Below, in pieces: positions 17,864-27,901 of a DNA stretch of 64,000 nt (its first letter is position 1; each line of letters starts with the position of its first letter). Under the pieces are notes generated by a model. That model had not been told where the DNA came from and did not search any database. It was given only the letters and a program-made list of their open reading frames with translations. The translations under genes were made by a program, and so were the position numbers. Source of the stretch: Oerskovia sp042887685 (lineage in GTDB: Bacteria; Actinomycetota; Actinomycetes; Actinomycetales; Cellulomonadaceae); NCBI RefSeq assembly GCF_042887685.1, contig NZ_JBHVOS010000010.1, positions 62,001-126,000 of the forward strand. Direction: 5' to 3'.

Positions 17864-17965
17864 GCCCCCCGAACGACGAGTCGTGGGGGGGGCGGGGGAG
17901 GGGGGCGGGCGGGCGGCGGGCCGGCGGCGCGCCCGCGGCGCGGGGGCGCACGAGCAGTAGCACCC

Positions 17966-17975
17966 NNNNNNNNNN
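17966..17975. other. Assembly gap (ten N) beside a G-rich tract
   Basis: The unknown bases follow about 60 nt of extreme G richness (17885-17920 has many runs of three or more G on the plus strand). A 12-bp inverted pair, CCCGTCGAGAGT at 17827-17838 and its complement at 18005-18016, flanks the gap. Both features would stall sequencing or confuse assembly, so the true gap length is unknown. Confidence 0.9.
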
Positions 17976-17999
17976 CCCCTGGATCAGCGGATCCAGGGG
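17976..17999 (-). terminator. Stem-loop downstream of the amino-acid ABC ATPase gene
   Basis: CCCCTGGATC (17976-17985), loop AGCG, GATCCAGGGG (17990-17999): a perfect 10-bp stem beginning right at the assembly gap and 38 nt beyond the stop of the minus-strand ATPase gene. Confidence 0.75.
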
Positions 18000-18037
18000 C
18001 CACGACTCTCGACGGGCACGCGCTCGCGCCAGTGCAC

Positions 18038-18888
<851 letters not shown>

Positions 18889-18892
<4 letters not shown>

Positions 18893-19932
18893 GGGGTCAC
18901 CTCCAGGAAGGGGTCGGCGTTGGCGGTCGTGCCCGACGCCGCTATCGCCTCCTGCTTGCTCGGCTTCGTCGGGCCCTTGCCCGGCTTGCGACGACGGCTC
19001 GAACCCGTCGACGTACCGAACCCGCGCCCGTAGTACTGCTCGATGAAGTGCTGCCCGACCATGAGGATGCTCGTGATCAGCAGGTACCAGATCGCCGCGA
19101 CCATGAGCAGCGGGATCGGGAGGAAGATGCGGTTCGCGATCGCGTTGGACGCGAAGGTCAGGTCCAGGCTGAACGGCACCGCCAGGACCAGCGACGTGGT
19201 CTTGAGCATCGAGATCGTCTCGTTACCCGTCGGCGGGACGATCACGCGCATGGCCTGCGGCAGGATGATGCGCCGCAGGATCTTGCCGTCCTTCATGCCC
19301 AGGGCCTTCGCGGCCTCGGCCTGCCCCGGGTCGACCGACCCGAGACCGGCGCGCACGATCTCCGCGAGGTACGCGGCCTCGTTGAGCGCAAGGCCCAGGA
19401 TCGCGGCGCGCGCGGCCGTGAAGAGGTCCGCGGTGTCGAACACGAACCACTCGGGCCCGAACGGGATCCCCAGGCTGAGCTTGGGGTACAGCACCGAGAT
19501 GAGTCCCCAGAACACGAGCTGCGTGTAGATCGGGGTGCCGCGGAAGAACCAGATGTAGAACCAGCTCGTCGCACGCATGACCGGGTTGTCCGAGCGGCGC
19601 ATGATCGCCAGGATCACCGCGAGCACGACCGCTATGGCCATCGACGAGAACGTCAGGATCAGGGTCCATCCCACACCGCGCATGATCTGCACGTCCCGCA
19701 GGTAGAGCCAGACGACGTCCCACCGGAACTTCTCGTTCGTGACCAGGCCGTGCACGGCCATGGCCGCGAGGACGAGGAGGACCACGGCCGCCGCCCAGCG
19801 CCCCGGCCGAGGCACCGGGACCGCGTGGATGCGGTCCGGTATCCGGTCTACTGGCTTGGTCGCCGTGCCGAGGCTCGCCGAGCCACCGCTCGGAGGACCG
19901 TCGGGCGTCGGGGTGCTGGGCGGCTGGGCCAT
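18889..19932 (-). CDS. Polar amino-acid ABC transporter permease (HisM/GlnP type)
   Basis: 347 residues. A 45-residue hydrophilic lead, one membrane segment, then the BPD_transp_1 domain with about five more segments. The EAA loop is clear: EAAKALGMKDGKILRRIILPQAMRVIVPP. WFFRGTPIYTQLVF is the typical HEAD-like segment of this family. A basic tail of about 40 residues (SSRRRKPGKGPTKPSK) follows. Only one permease gene is present, so the channel is probably a homodimer, and it may serve both upstream binding proteins. Confidence 0.92.
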
Positions 19933-19961
19933 GGCTACCTCTGTTCTGTCAGGGGATCAGC

Positions 19962-20903
19962 TCAGGAGACCACGGGGTTGAGCTCGGCCGTGGTCACCGC
20001 ACCGGAGGTGTTGCCCCAGGTGTCGAGGATCGTCGTGTAGTCGCTGTCGTCCATGAGCTTCTGCACCGCGGCCTGGACGGCCTGCGCGAGCGCGGTGTCG
20101 TCCTTGGCGATCGCGATGCCGTGCAGCGAGTCGGCGAAGATGTCGCCGAGCTGCTCGATCTGGCCACCGGTCTGCGTCACGGCGTACGCGACGACCTGCG
20201 AGTCCGCGTACATGACGTCGGCCTTGCCGCCGACGAGGTTCGTCGTGACGTCGGCCTGGCTCGCGTAGCGCAGCGGCGTGATGTCCGCCTTGCCCGCGGC
20301 CTCGCAGTCCGCCATGAGCCCGTCGAGCGCGTCGTCCTCGACGGTGCCGGTCTGGACGGCGATGCTCAGGCCGCACACGTCGGACGGGTCGACGTCCTTG
20401 GGGTTGCCCTTGGCCACCGCGAACGCCTCGCCCGCGCGGAAGTAGCTGACCATGTTGACCTCGGCCATGCGCTCCGGGGTGATCGTGAAGCCCGAGACGC
20501 CGATGTCGTACTTGCTGCCGATCGCCGGGATGATCGACGCGAAGTCGGCGTTGGTGACCTCGACGTCGAGACCCAGCACCGCCCCGATCGCCTTGGCGAG
20601 GTCGACGTCGTACCCGACGATCGTCTTGCCGTCGTCACCGATGAACTCGGCCGGGGCGTAGGTCGCGTTGGTACCGACCGTCAGGGTGCCAGCCTCGGCC
20701 ACGTCGGCCGGGAGCATCGCTGCGATCGCGTCGTCCTTGGCGATGGTCGACGGGTCGAACGCCTCGGCCGACGAGCCGCCCTCGGAGGGCGAGGAGCCCG
20801 AGCCCGAGGAGGCGTCGGTGCACGCCGTGAGCGCGAGCGTCGCGGCGATGGCGGTGAGGGCGGTGAGGACGGGCAGCCTGCGCATGGGGGTCTCTCGTTT
20901 CAT
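19962..20903 (-). CDS. Polar amino-acid ABC substrate-binding lipoprotein, copy 1
   Basis: 313 residues. Lipobox LTAC (Cys28), Ser/Gly-rich linker, then SBP_bac_3 fold: TLTVGTNATYAPAEFIGDDGKTIVGYDVDLAKAIG holds the usual ligand-contact Asp, and VAVQTGTVEDD-like and YADSQVV segments follow. GGAGAT precedes the ATG at 20903; MRRLP six codons later is a weaker alternative. 29 nt before the permease gene, so co-transcribed with it. Closely similar to the protein encoded at 21149-22078. Confidence 0.92.
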   Translation of the reverse strand: MKRETPMRRLPVLTALTAIAATLALTACTDASSGSGSSPSEGGSSAEAFDPSTIAKDDAIAAMLPADVAEAGTLTVGTNATYAPAEFIGDDGKTIVGYDVDLAKAIGAVLGLDVEVTNADFASIIPAIGSKYDIGVSGFTITPERMAEVNMVSYFRAGEAFAVAKGNPKDVDPSDVCGLSIAVQTGTVEDDALDGLMADCEAAGKADITPLRYASQADVTTNLVGGKADVMYADSQVVAYAVTQTGGQIEQLGDIFADSLHGIAIAKDDTALAQAVQAAVQKLMDDSDYTTILDTWGNTSGAVTTAELNPVVS

Positions 20904-21075
20904 GGTGGTGATCTCCGGCGCCGGCCTCAGGGGGGTGGGTCGTGCACCGCGCAACGCGGGCAGCACGGAGCGGCGCCGCACCGTTGCCCTCCCAGTTTCC
21001 CGCGCGGGCGCCCGGACTGGCAAAACGGGGGCACGTCGTGGCGTCCCGGCGATACCTCGGTCGCACCTCGGACGC

Positions 21076-21135
21076 GCCGTACCCGAGGCCGGTCGGGCCA
21101 CCGGGCGCGGCTGCCCGACCATCCTCGGGTACGGC
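21076..21135 (-). terminator. Long stem-loop between the two binding-protein genes
   Basis: GCCGTACCCGAGG (21076-21088) pairs with CCTCGGGTACGGC (21123-21135), and after a 2x2 bulge GGTCGGGC (21091-21098) pairs with GCCCGACC (21113-21120). This 21-bp interrupted stem begins 14 nt after the stop of binding-protein gene 2 (minus strand). It would end, or reduce, transcription into the copy 1-permease-ATPase genes. Confidence 0.85.
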
Positions 21136-21148
21136 ACCACCGGCAGCC

Positions 21149-22078
21149 TCAGGACGCCGGCGGGTTGACCACTGCCTCGTCGAGAGCCCCGTCCTCGTTG
21201 CCCCACGAGGCGAGGATGTCCGTGAACGTGCCGTCCTCCATGAGGACCGTGAGCGCCGCCTGGATCGCGGCCGCGAGAGCGGTGTCGGCCTTCGCGGTCA
21301 CGATGCCCTGGGGCGCCGAGTCGAAGACCTCCCCGATCTGCTCGATCTGACCCTTGGTCTGCTCGATCGCGTACGACACGATGGGCGAGTCCGCGTACAT
21401 GATGTCGGCCTTGCCGCCGACGAGGTTGGTCGTGGCGTCCGCCTGGTTGTCGTAGCGCAGGATCTGGAGCGGCTGCTCGCCGTCCTCCTCGCACGTCGAG
21501 CTGATCTCGGCCGCGCCGTCGTCCTCGACCGTGCCCGTCTGGACTGCGACGGTCAGCCCGCAGATGTTCGTCGGGTCGACGTCCTTCGGGTTGCCCTTCT
21601 GCACCGAGAACGCCTCGCCCGCGTTGAAGTAGCTGATCATGTTGGCCTCGGCCATGCGCTCGGCCGTGATCGTGAACGACGAGATCCCGACGTCGTACTT
21701 GGTGCCCAGCGCCGGGATGATGCCGGGGAAGTCCGCCGACTCGACGACGACCTCGAGCCCCAGGACGGCGCCCACGGCCGAGATGATGTCGATGTCGTAG
21801 CCGACGGGCGTCGACCCGTCCGCCGCGATGAACTCGGCCGGCGCGTACTCGGTGTTCGACGCGACGACGAGCTTGCCCGTGCTCGCGATCTCGGCCGGCA
21901 GCAGCGCCGCCGCGGCGTCGTCCTTCTGCACCGACGTGAGGTCGAAGGGGGTCACCGTGGCCGTCTCGTCCGAGGCGCCGCCGGACGAGGAGTCGGCGGG
22001 CTGCGAGGCGTCCGTGCAGGCCGTGAGCGCCAGGGTCGCAGCGGCCGCGACCGCGACGAGGAGTGGCATCTTGCGCAT
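21149..22078 (-). CDS. Polar amino-acid ABC substrate-binding lipoprotein, copy 2
   Basis: 309 residues with lipobox LTAC (Cys21) and the same SBP_bac_3 fold as copy 1; by eye more than half the positions match, including GEAFxVxKGNPKDVDP, VAVQTGTVEDD, TTNLVGGKAD and MYADS. The putative ligand contacts differ in places (TNATYAPAEF versus SNTEYAPAEF), so the two may bind different amino acids and share one membrane complex. GGAG lies five nucleotides before the ATG. Separated from copy 1 by a strong hairpin. Confidence 0.92.
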   Translation of the reverse strand: MRKMPLLVAVAAAATLALTACTDASQPADSSSGGASDETATVTPFDLTSVQKDDAAAALLPAEIASTGKLVVASNTEYAPAEFIAADGSTPVGYDIDIISAVGAVLGLEVVVESADFPGIIPALGTKYDVGISSFTITAERMAEANMISYFNAGEAFSVQKGNPKDVDPTNICGLTVAVQTGTVEDDGAAEISSTCEEDGEQPLQILRYDNQADATTNLVGGKADIMYADSPIVSYAIEQTKGQIEQIGEVFDSAPQGIVTAKADTALAAAIQAALTVLMEDGTFTDILASWGNEDGALDEAVVNPPAS

Positions 22079-22664
22079 GAGAGCTCCGATCGGGTGGGTA
22101 CGTCGTGGCGCGTCACTCTAGGGGCGATACGTCTCGCTCGCGTCACGGACGGGTTTCGGTCGGGCACCGACGCGCGCTCCTCCACCCCCGCGCCGACCAC
22201 ACTGCGAAAAGGAAGCGACCCTCACCAACCACCTGCGCTACTGTCGGCGCGCACCGACAGACGGCCGCCACCGACGGCGACCGCACGCCTCCGGAGGGGA
22301 GCCGCCCATGACACGCACACCGACGTGCCGCCGCTGGCGCCCCTCCCCCTGCACACCCCGCCAGGTCACCGCCGGATGACGCGGCACGGGACGTTCGCTC
22401 GGCAGGCTCCCCGGAGCCGACCAGCATCGTTCCGAGCCCACCCCGTCCGTCTCCCGCAGTCCCGCACTCTCCGTCCGTCCGCCGCACGGAGTCCCCGCGA
22501 CCCGCGAAGCCATGCGTCCCGGCCGGCCGCAGCGACGCACCCGCACCCCGCCCGACCCATCCGTCGGCGTCCCCGTCCCCGGACGTGAGCGGCGCCGTCG
22601 GGCCGCGCGCCCTCGCAGGCGGGCGCACCCGCAGACCGACCCGTCCCACCCACCGGAGGCATCG
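22079..22664. other. 586-nt divergent regulatory region
   Basis: Lies between binding-protein gene 2 (minus) and the ABC exporter pair (plus) and must hold both promoters. The plus side contains a 23-codon ORF with a strong ribosome site (22308-22379), then GGCTCC-CC-GGAGCC (22405-22418) in a longer GC-rich fold. No other credible gene. Confidence 0.6.
22308..22379 (+). CDS. Candidate leader peptide, 23 aa, upstream of the ABC exporter genes
   Basis: GGAGGGG seven nucleotides before ATG is a far better ribosome site than random GC-rich sequence gives. The peptide is basic and contains two Cys (CRRWRPSPC) and several Pro and Arg codons. It ends 285 nt before the exporter start, with hairpin-forming sequence between. 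Leader ORFs of this kind can sense ribosome stalling and control downstream resistance genes; this is inference from position. Confidence 0.45.
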   Translation: MTRTPTCRRWRPSPCTPRQVTAG

Positions 22665-24656
22665 ATGACCGACGACCCGCCCGCGCACGCTCCCGACGGC
22701 GTGGCGCACCCTCCCCGCACGAGCGCGCTGAAGGCCGCGCTCGCCGCCCGCGCCTCGCGCTGGATCGACCTCGCGCAGCTCCTGCCGCAGGCGGGCAGGC
22801 CGCTCGTCGCCGCGGCCGCGCTGCTCAACGTCCTGCTGGGGCTGCTGCCGCTCGCGTTCATCGTGCTCGTCGGCTACGTCCTGTACCTCGTCCCGCAGGT
22901 CGCGGCCGCCGCCGACGGGGGCCCCGCAGGTGCCTCCCCGGGATGGTCCGACCTGCTCACGACCCTCGCCCTCGCGGTCGGCGTGTTCGTGGTCCAGCAG
23001 GTCCTCGCGCCGTTCCAGGCGGGCGTCACCGAGGTCGTCGCGCGACGCGTCGACGAGCACTGCATCGACCGGCTCATGAGCGCCGCGCTGCACGACGCAC
23101 CGCTCAGCACGCTCGAGAGCCCCGAGGCCCTCGACCTGCTGGCCGACGCCCGCGCGGCCTTCGCCCGCGAGGCCCGCCCGCCGGGCGATGCGGCCGCGGC
23201 ACTGCTGTCGCTCCTGTCGCGCTACGTCCAGCTGCTCGGCGCGATCGTGCTGGTGGGCGTCGTCATCTCGCCCCTCGCGGGGATCGTGATCCTGGCGACC
23301 GGGCTCTCGATGCGCTTCGGGGTGCGCGGGACCCTCGGGAAGTTCGCCGACATGTGGGACGCGCTGTCGGGCTCGCGGCGCAAGGTCTTCTACCTGCGCG
23401 ACCTCGCCACGGGCGCGCGGGCAGCCAAGGAGATCCGCCTGCTGGGTCTGCTCCCCTGGGTGCGGGCCCGCCTGCGCGCGGACACGATGGCCGCCTACGA
23501 GCCCGCGTGGGCGGGGAGCCGCAAGCTTCAGCTCTGGCCGATCGTCGGGCTCTCGTGCGTGGGTCTCGTGGGCGGCGCGGTCGTCCTCGCGCTCCTGGCG
23601 GACGCCGCCGCGTCCGGCCGGCTGAACCTGTTCCAGCTCGGCGTCGCGCTCCAGGCCGTGCTGATCCCCATGCGGTTCGGCGTGTACTTCCCCGAGGCCG
23701 ACGTGCAGACCCAGTTCGGCCTGCACTCGTTCCACGCGCTGCGGACGTTCGAGCAGCAGATCGCCTCGGCACGTCCGGCAGGTCCCGCAACCCCCGTCGC
23801 CGTGCGGCGCCCCGAGCAGGGCATCCGCTTCGAGGGCGTGCGCTTCCGGTACACCGACGACACCCCGTGGGTGCTCGACGGCCTCGACCTCGAGCTCGGC
23901 GCCGGGCGGTCCACCGCGATCGTGGGGCTCAACGGCGCGGGCAAGACGACGCTCGTCAAGCTCCTCGCCGGGCTCTACCCACCGGTCGAGGGCCGGATCC
24001 TGGTCGACGGCGTCGACCTGCGCGACCTCGACACGCAGGACTGGCAGCGCCAGCTCGCGCTGATCTTCCAGGACTACGTGCGCTACGAGCTCACGGCGGC
24101 GGAGAACATCGGCCTGGGCGCGCCCGCGCTGCTCGACGACCGCGACGCCATCACGACCGCCGCCCGTCAGGCCGGGGCGCTCGACGCCCTGAGCGGCCTG
24201 CCGGAAGGGCTCGACACCACGCTGTCGCGTCGCTACCCCGGCGGGCGCGACCTGTCGGGCGGGCAGTGGCAGCGGGTCGCGCTCGCCCGGGCGCTCCTCG
24301 CGATCCAGGGTGGCTCGTCCGTCCTGGTCCTCGACGAGCCGACCGCGCAGCTCGACGTGCGCGCCGAGGCCGAGTTCTTCGACCGCTTCCTCGCGACCAC
24401 GGAGGACATCACGAGCGTCGTCATCTCGCACCGCTTCTCGACGGTCCGCCACGCGGACCGGATCGCGGTGATCGAGCACGGCCGCGTCGTCGAGTGCGGC
24501 GACCACGTCGAGCTCGTCGCCCTCGGAGGACGGTACGCCGACCTGTTCGAGCTCCAGGCGCAGCGGTTCCGCGACACCGCGTCCGTGGGCGCGACCACGT
24601 CGGCCGAGGCCGACGACCCCACCAGCCCCGCCGCAGAGAAGGAGACCGCATCGTGA
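22665..24656 (+). CDS. ABC exporter, fused membrane and ATPase domains (subunit 1)
   Basis: 663 residues. Membrane domain to about residue 370, then an ATPase: Walker A GLNGAGKTT, Q-loop LIFQDYVRYELTAAENI, signature LSGGQWQRVALARALL, Walker B VLVLDEPTAQLD and switch His in ISHRFSTVRHADRIAVIEHG. The LSGGQWQ signature and layout are those of bacterial heterodimeric ABC exporters. The ATG at 22665 follows GGAGG; the preceding open frame is Arg/Pro-rich noise. Its stop overlaps the next gene as GTGA. Confidence 0.92.
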   Translation: MTDDPPAHAPDGVAHPPRTSALKAALAARASRWIDLAQLLPQAGRPLVAAAALLNVLLGLLPLAFIVLVGYVLYLVPQVAAAADGGPAGASPGWSDLLTTLALAVGVFVVQQVLAPFQAGVTEVVARRVDEHCIDRLMSAALHDAPLSTLESPEALDLLADARAAFAREARPPGDAAAALLSLLSRYVQLLGAIVLVGVVISPLAGIVILATGLSMRFGVRGTLGKFADMWDALSGSRRKVFYLRDLATGARAAKEIRLLGLLPWVRARLRADTMAAYEPAWAGSRKLQLWPIVGLSCVGLVGGAVVLALLADAAASGRLNLFQLGVALQAVLIPMRFGVYFPEADVQTQFGLHSFHALRTFEQQIASARPAGPATPVAVRRPEQGIRFEGVRFRYTDDTPWVLDGLDLELGAGRSTAIVGLNGAGKTTLVKLLAGLYPPVEGRILVDGVDLRDLDTQDWQRQLALIFQDYVRYELTAAENIGLGAPALLDDRDAITTAARQAGALDALSGLPEGLDTTLSRRYPGGRDLSGGQWQRVALARALLAIQGGSSVLVLDEPTAQLDVRAEAEFFDRFLATTEDITSVVISHRFSTVRHADRIAVIEHGRVVECGDHVELVALGGRYADLFELQAQRFRDTASVGATTSAEADDPTSPAAEKETAS

Positions 24657-26608
24657 GGACCATGCTGAGAGCCGCGCGCTTCTTCCTCGTCCTGGGCTAC
24701 CGCACGGACCGACGCCGACTGCTCACGGCCGCGGTCCTCATGACGATCGGCTACCTCGCCGGGCCGCTCGTCGGCGTCGCGCTGGGTGCCCTGACGAACG
24801 CCGCCCTCGACCAGGAGACGAGCCTCGCGATCGGCCTGGGCGTGTGCGTCGCGGTCCTGCTGATCTTCGAGCTCATGATGGGCCACTTCGCGCACCTGTA
24901 CTACTTCGAGCTCGCCGACCTGCAGCAGCTCGAGCTGACCGACGAGGTCGCGCGGCTCGCGCACGGCAACCCGCAGATCGACCAGTTCGACCGGCCCCGG
25001 TTCGCCGAGCTCCTGACCCTGGTCACGGAGGGGCTGCAGCGGGTGCGGTCCGCGCTCGAGGCGACGCTCCAGCTCAGCGGGCTGCTGCTCCAGGTCACGA
25101 TCACGACCGTCATCCTGGCGATGGTCGAGCCCTGGCTGCTGCTCCTACCGCTCGCCGCGCTGCCGCCCGTGCTCCTCAACAACAAGGCCCAGAAGGTGCT
25201 CGACTCCGCACGCGACGCGTCCGCGCACGAGGTCCAGCTCTCGACGCACCTCGTCTCGCTCGCGACCACGGGCAGCTCGGCCAAGGAGGTGCGGCTGTTC
25301 GGCGCGCAGGCCCCGGTCGTCGCGCGCCAGCGTGCCGCATGGTCGGCGACGACGGCGCGCGTGTGGTCGGCGCACCGCCGCAGCGCCCTGTTGCGCGCGG
25401 CCGGGCAGGCTTGGTTCGCGTGCGCGTACGGCGTCGCGGTGTTCCTGGTCGTGCGCCAGGCCGTCACGGGGTCGGCGAACGTGGGCCAGGTCGTCCTGGT
25501 CATCACGCTCGCGGTCCAGGTGAGCGTCCAGGTCTCGGGCGCGCTCGCGCTGCTCGGCACGTTGCAGGGCGTCGGGCGCACGGTGTCGCACATCGAGGAG
25601 CTGCGGGCGTCGGTCGCGCGTCCCGCCCGGGCGGGCGCGGGTCTCGCGGCCCCCGCGGGTCTCGCGGCCCCCGCGGCGTCCACGGTGCCCGACGGCGCCG
25701 CGCACCCGGGTGCGTCCGGCGCCCCGGTGCCGGGAGACCAGGGCGCGACGCCGTCGGGCACCCGGGCCGTGCCGGCCGGAACCGTGCGCGAACCTGCGGA
25801 CGAGACCCCGGCGAGCGGCGTGCCCGCGCGGCTCACGCACGGCGTGCGCTTCGAGGACGTGACGTTCACGTATCCCGACACGGACCGCCTCATCCTCGAC
25901 GGTGTGAGCCTCGACGTGCCCGCGGGGTCGACGCTCGCGGTCGTGGGCGACAACGGCGCGGGCAAGAGCACGCTCGTCAAGCTGCTGTGCGGCCTGTACC
26001 GGCCGACGTCGGGGCGGATCCTGGTCGACGGCGTCGACCTGCGCGACCTCGACGACGCCGAGTGGCAGGCGCGCACCGCGACCCTGTTCCAGGACTTCGC
26101 GCGGTTCGAGCTCACGATCCGCGAGAACGTGGGCGTGGGGCGGCTCGCGTCGCTCGACGTCGACGAGGACCTGTGGGCCGCGCTCGACCGGGCGCGCGGT
26201 CGCAGCATCGTCGAGAAGCAGGCGAGCGGGCTCGACCAGCTCCTGGGCCACGGGTACGGGAACGGCGTCGGCCTGTCGGGCGGCCAGTGGCAGACGCTCG
26301 GGCTCGGGCGCACGCTCCTGCGCCGCGGGCCGCTGCTCCTCGTCCTCGACGAGCCCGCTGCGGCGCTCGACGCGGCGGCCGAGCACGCGCTGTTCGAGCG
26401 GTTCGTCGCGACCGCCGACGAGGCCGGGCGGGCCGGGGGCGCGATCACGTGCTTCGTGTCGCACCGGTTCTCGACCGTGCGCGACGCGGACCAGATCGTC
26501 GTGCTCGACGCCGGGAAGGTCCGCGAGCACGGCGACCACGCGACCCTCATGGCGCGCGGGGACCTGTACGCGGAGCTGTTCGGCCTCCAGGCGGGCGCGT
26601 ACGCGTAG
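24653..26608 (+). CDS. ABC exporter, fused membrane and ATPase domains (subunit 2)
   Basis: 651 residues. Membrane domain with about six segments, an Ala/Pro/Gly-rich insert (about residues 325-390) and an ATPase: Walker A GDNGAGKST, LFQDFARFELTIRENV, signature LSGGQWQTLGLGRTLL, Walker B LLLVLDEPAAALD and switch His VSHRFSTVRDAD. The Walker B region lacks the catalytic-type Glu context of PTAQLD only in its PAAALD tail; the Glu after Asp is present. GTG at 24653 has AAGGAG eight nucleotides upstream and overlaps the previous stop; ATG 24662 is the alternative. Pairs with subunit 1; substrate unknown. Confidence 0.91.
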   Translation: MRTMLRAARFFLVLGYRTDRRRLLTAAVLMTIGYLAGPLVGVALGALTNAALDQETSLAIGLGVCVAVLLIFELMMGHFAHLYYFELADLQQLELTDEVARLAHGNPQIDQFDRPRFAELLTLVTEGLQRVRSALEATLQLSGLLLQVTITTVILAMVEPWLLLLPLAALPPVLLNNKAQKVLDSARDASAHEVQLSTHLVSLATTGSSAKEVRLFGAQAPVVARQRAAWSATTARVWSAHRRSALLRAAGQAWFACAYGVAVFLVVRQAVTGSANVGQVVLVITLAVQVSVQVSGALALLGTLQGVGRTVSHIEELRASVARPARAGAGLAAPAGLAAPAASTVPDGAAHPGASGAPVPGDQGATPSGTRAVPAGTVREPADETPASGVPARLTHGVRFEDVTFTYPDTDRLILDGVSLDVPAGSTLAVVGDNGAGKSTLVKLLCGLYRPTSGRILVDGVDLRDLDDAEWQARTATLFQDFARFELTIRENVGVGRLASLDVDEDLWAALDRARGRSIVEKQASGLDQLLGHGYGNGVGLSGGQWQTLGLGRTLLRRGPLLLVLDEPAAALDAAAEHALFERFVATADEAGRAGGAITCFVSHRFSTVRDADQIVVLDAGKVREHGDHATLMARGDLYAELFGLQAGAYA

Positions 26609-26686
26609 CCCTGTCGCGCCCGAGGTGGGTCGGGTGGGTCGGCCGGCTCGGTCGAGCCGCCCGACCTGCCTCGGCCCGGCACCTGA

Positions 26687-27847
26687 TCAGGAAGCCTCGT
26701 ACGCCACACCCCAGTGGGCCGCGAGCCGCTCCGCCTGGACCTCGAGCCCCTGCCGCTCGTCCCGGGTCAGCGGCCGGAAGAGCTGGGTGTCGAGGCGCAG
26801 GGTCTTCGCGGTCAGGACGTGCCGCCACCGCCCGACGACGCGGCCGCCCACGGCGATCACGTGCAGGAACGGCGACTCCTCCTTGCCGGGCAGGCGCAGC
26901 GGGAGCACGGCGGGGGCCCCGGCCGAGAGCGGGTCGCGGGCCAGGTCACGGCTGTCCTTGTACGACACGAAGTACTCGTCGTACCCCTGGAGCAGGTCCA
27001 CCTGTACAACGCGCTCGGTGGCGCCCTGCGCGGCGGGCGGCGGGCCGTCGACGAGCCGCCAGAACGACAGGCCCTCGGTATCGCCCCCGCCGTCGACCTG
27101 CTCGACGTCCGCGCCCAGCAGCGCCAGCCCCTCGCGCGTCCGCGTGAGCGTGAGGCCCGACCAGCCTGCGAAGTCCTTGACCGTCGCGAGACCCCGGCTG
27201 CGCAGGTAGCGCCGCAGCAGCTCCACGAGCGCGGCGTCGTCGTCGTACGTCGCACCGAGCGGTCCGTACCCGGCGGGCACGCGCTCGTCGAACGCCGCGT
27301 ACGTCTGCTGCTTGCCGCGAAGTACGCCGCTGACGAGGACCTCGTCGAGCTCGGCGCGCATCACGATGTACGTGAGCCCGAGCCCGGTCGACGGCAGGCC
27401 ACGGTCCGCGAGCAGCGCCGCGAGCTCGGCGCGCGTGCGGTGGTTCCCTCCCGCGACGGCCTCGGCGAGCAGGTCGGTCGCGGCGGCGTCCTGCGCCGAG
27501 CCGCCCAGGTCCGGGTAGTACGGACGGTTGAGGCGATGCACGCGGGGAGCGGTGAGGCGCAGGAGCCAGCGGGCGTCGTCGGGCAGGACGTGGTGCCACG
27601 TGGGGCGCAGGACGTGCGTGCGCAGGAACGCCCCCTCAGAGAAGTCCTCGCGGAGGGACGCGGCGTACGGCGTCCCCCCGGCGCGCTGCGCGATCCCCCA
27701 CAGGGACGGGTGGAACTCCTGCGACTGGACGGCCCCCAGGTGCCCGACGACGTCGCGCCCGCTCGCGAGACCGGCGCCCCGCAGGTGGTGCGCGGCTAGG
27801 CGCGTCGCGACGACCCTCGCCGCGTCGGGCGACCCGGCACCACCCAT
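26687..27847 (-). CDS. Winged-helix DNA-binding protein, AlkZ/YcaQ-like glycosylase family
   Basis: 386 residues of the HTH_42 family. The AlkZ-type catalytic motif Q-phi-Q/D appears as QSQ in LGAVQSQEFHPSLWGIAQR near residue 41. Members of this family remove alkylated or cross-linked bases from DNA; some protect producers of DNA-damaging natural products. Other family text: THVLRPTWHHVLPDDARWLL and LDEVLVSGVLRGKQQTYAAFDERVP. No biosynthetic genes lie nearby, so the housekeeping (YcaQ/AlkX-like) role is as likely as self-resistance. Confidence 0.85.
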   Translation of the reverse strand: MGGAGSPDAARVVATRLAAHHLRGAGLASGRDVVGHLGAVQSQEFHPSLWGIAQRAGGTPYAASLREDFSEGAFLRTHVLRPTWHHVLPDDARWLLRLTAPRVHRLNRPYYPDLGGSAQDAAATDLLAEAVAGGNHRTRAELAALLADRGLPSTGLGLTYIVMRAELDEVLVSGVLRGKQQTYAAFDERVPAGYGPLGATYDDDAALVELLRRYLRSRGLATVKDFAGWSGLTLTRTREGLALLGADVEQVDGGGDTEGLSFWRLVDGPPPAAQGATERVVQVDLLQGYDEYFVSYKDSRDLARDPLSAGAPAVLPLRLPGKEESPFLHVIAVGGRVVGRWRHVLTAKTLRLDTQLFRPLTRDERQGLEVQAERLAAHWGVAYEAS

Positions 27848-27901
27848 GCCCTCACCCCCACCTGGTCTCTCGGGCCCGGCTCACGCTCTCTCAGGCCCGG
27901 C

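Noticed and set aside
17885..17920. Functional G-quadruplex
   Set aside because: The G-run density is real, but it borders an assembly gap in GC-extreme DNA and its sequence may be unreliable; no conserved position relative to a promoter can be shown.
22143..24506. Minus-strand open frame of almost 790 codons over the ABC exporter gene
   Set aside because: Antisense shadow; the plus strand carries Walker A, signature and Walker B motifs, and the minus-strand product is low-complexity.
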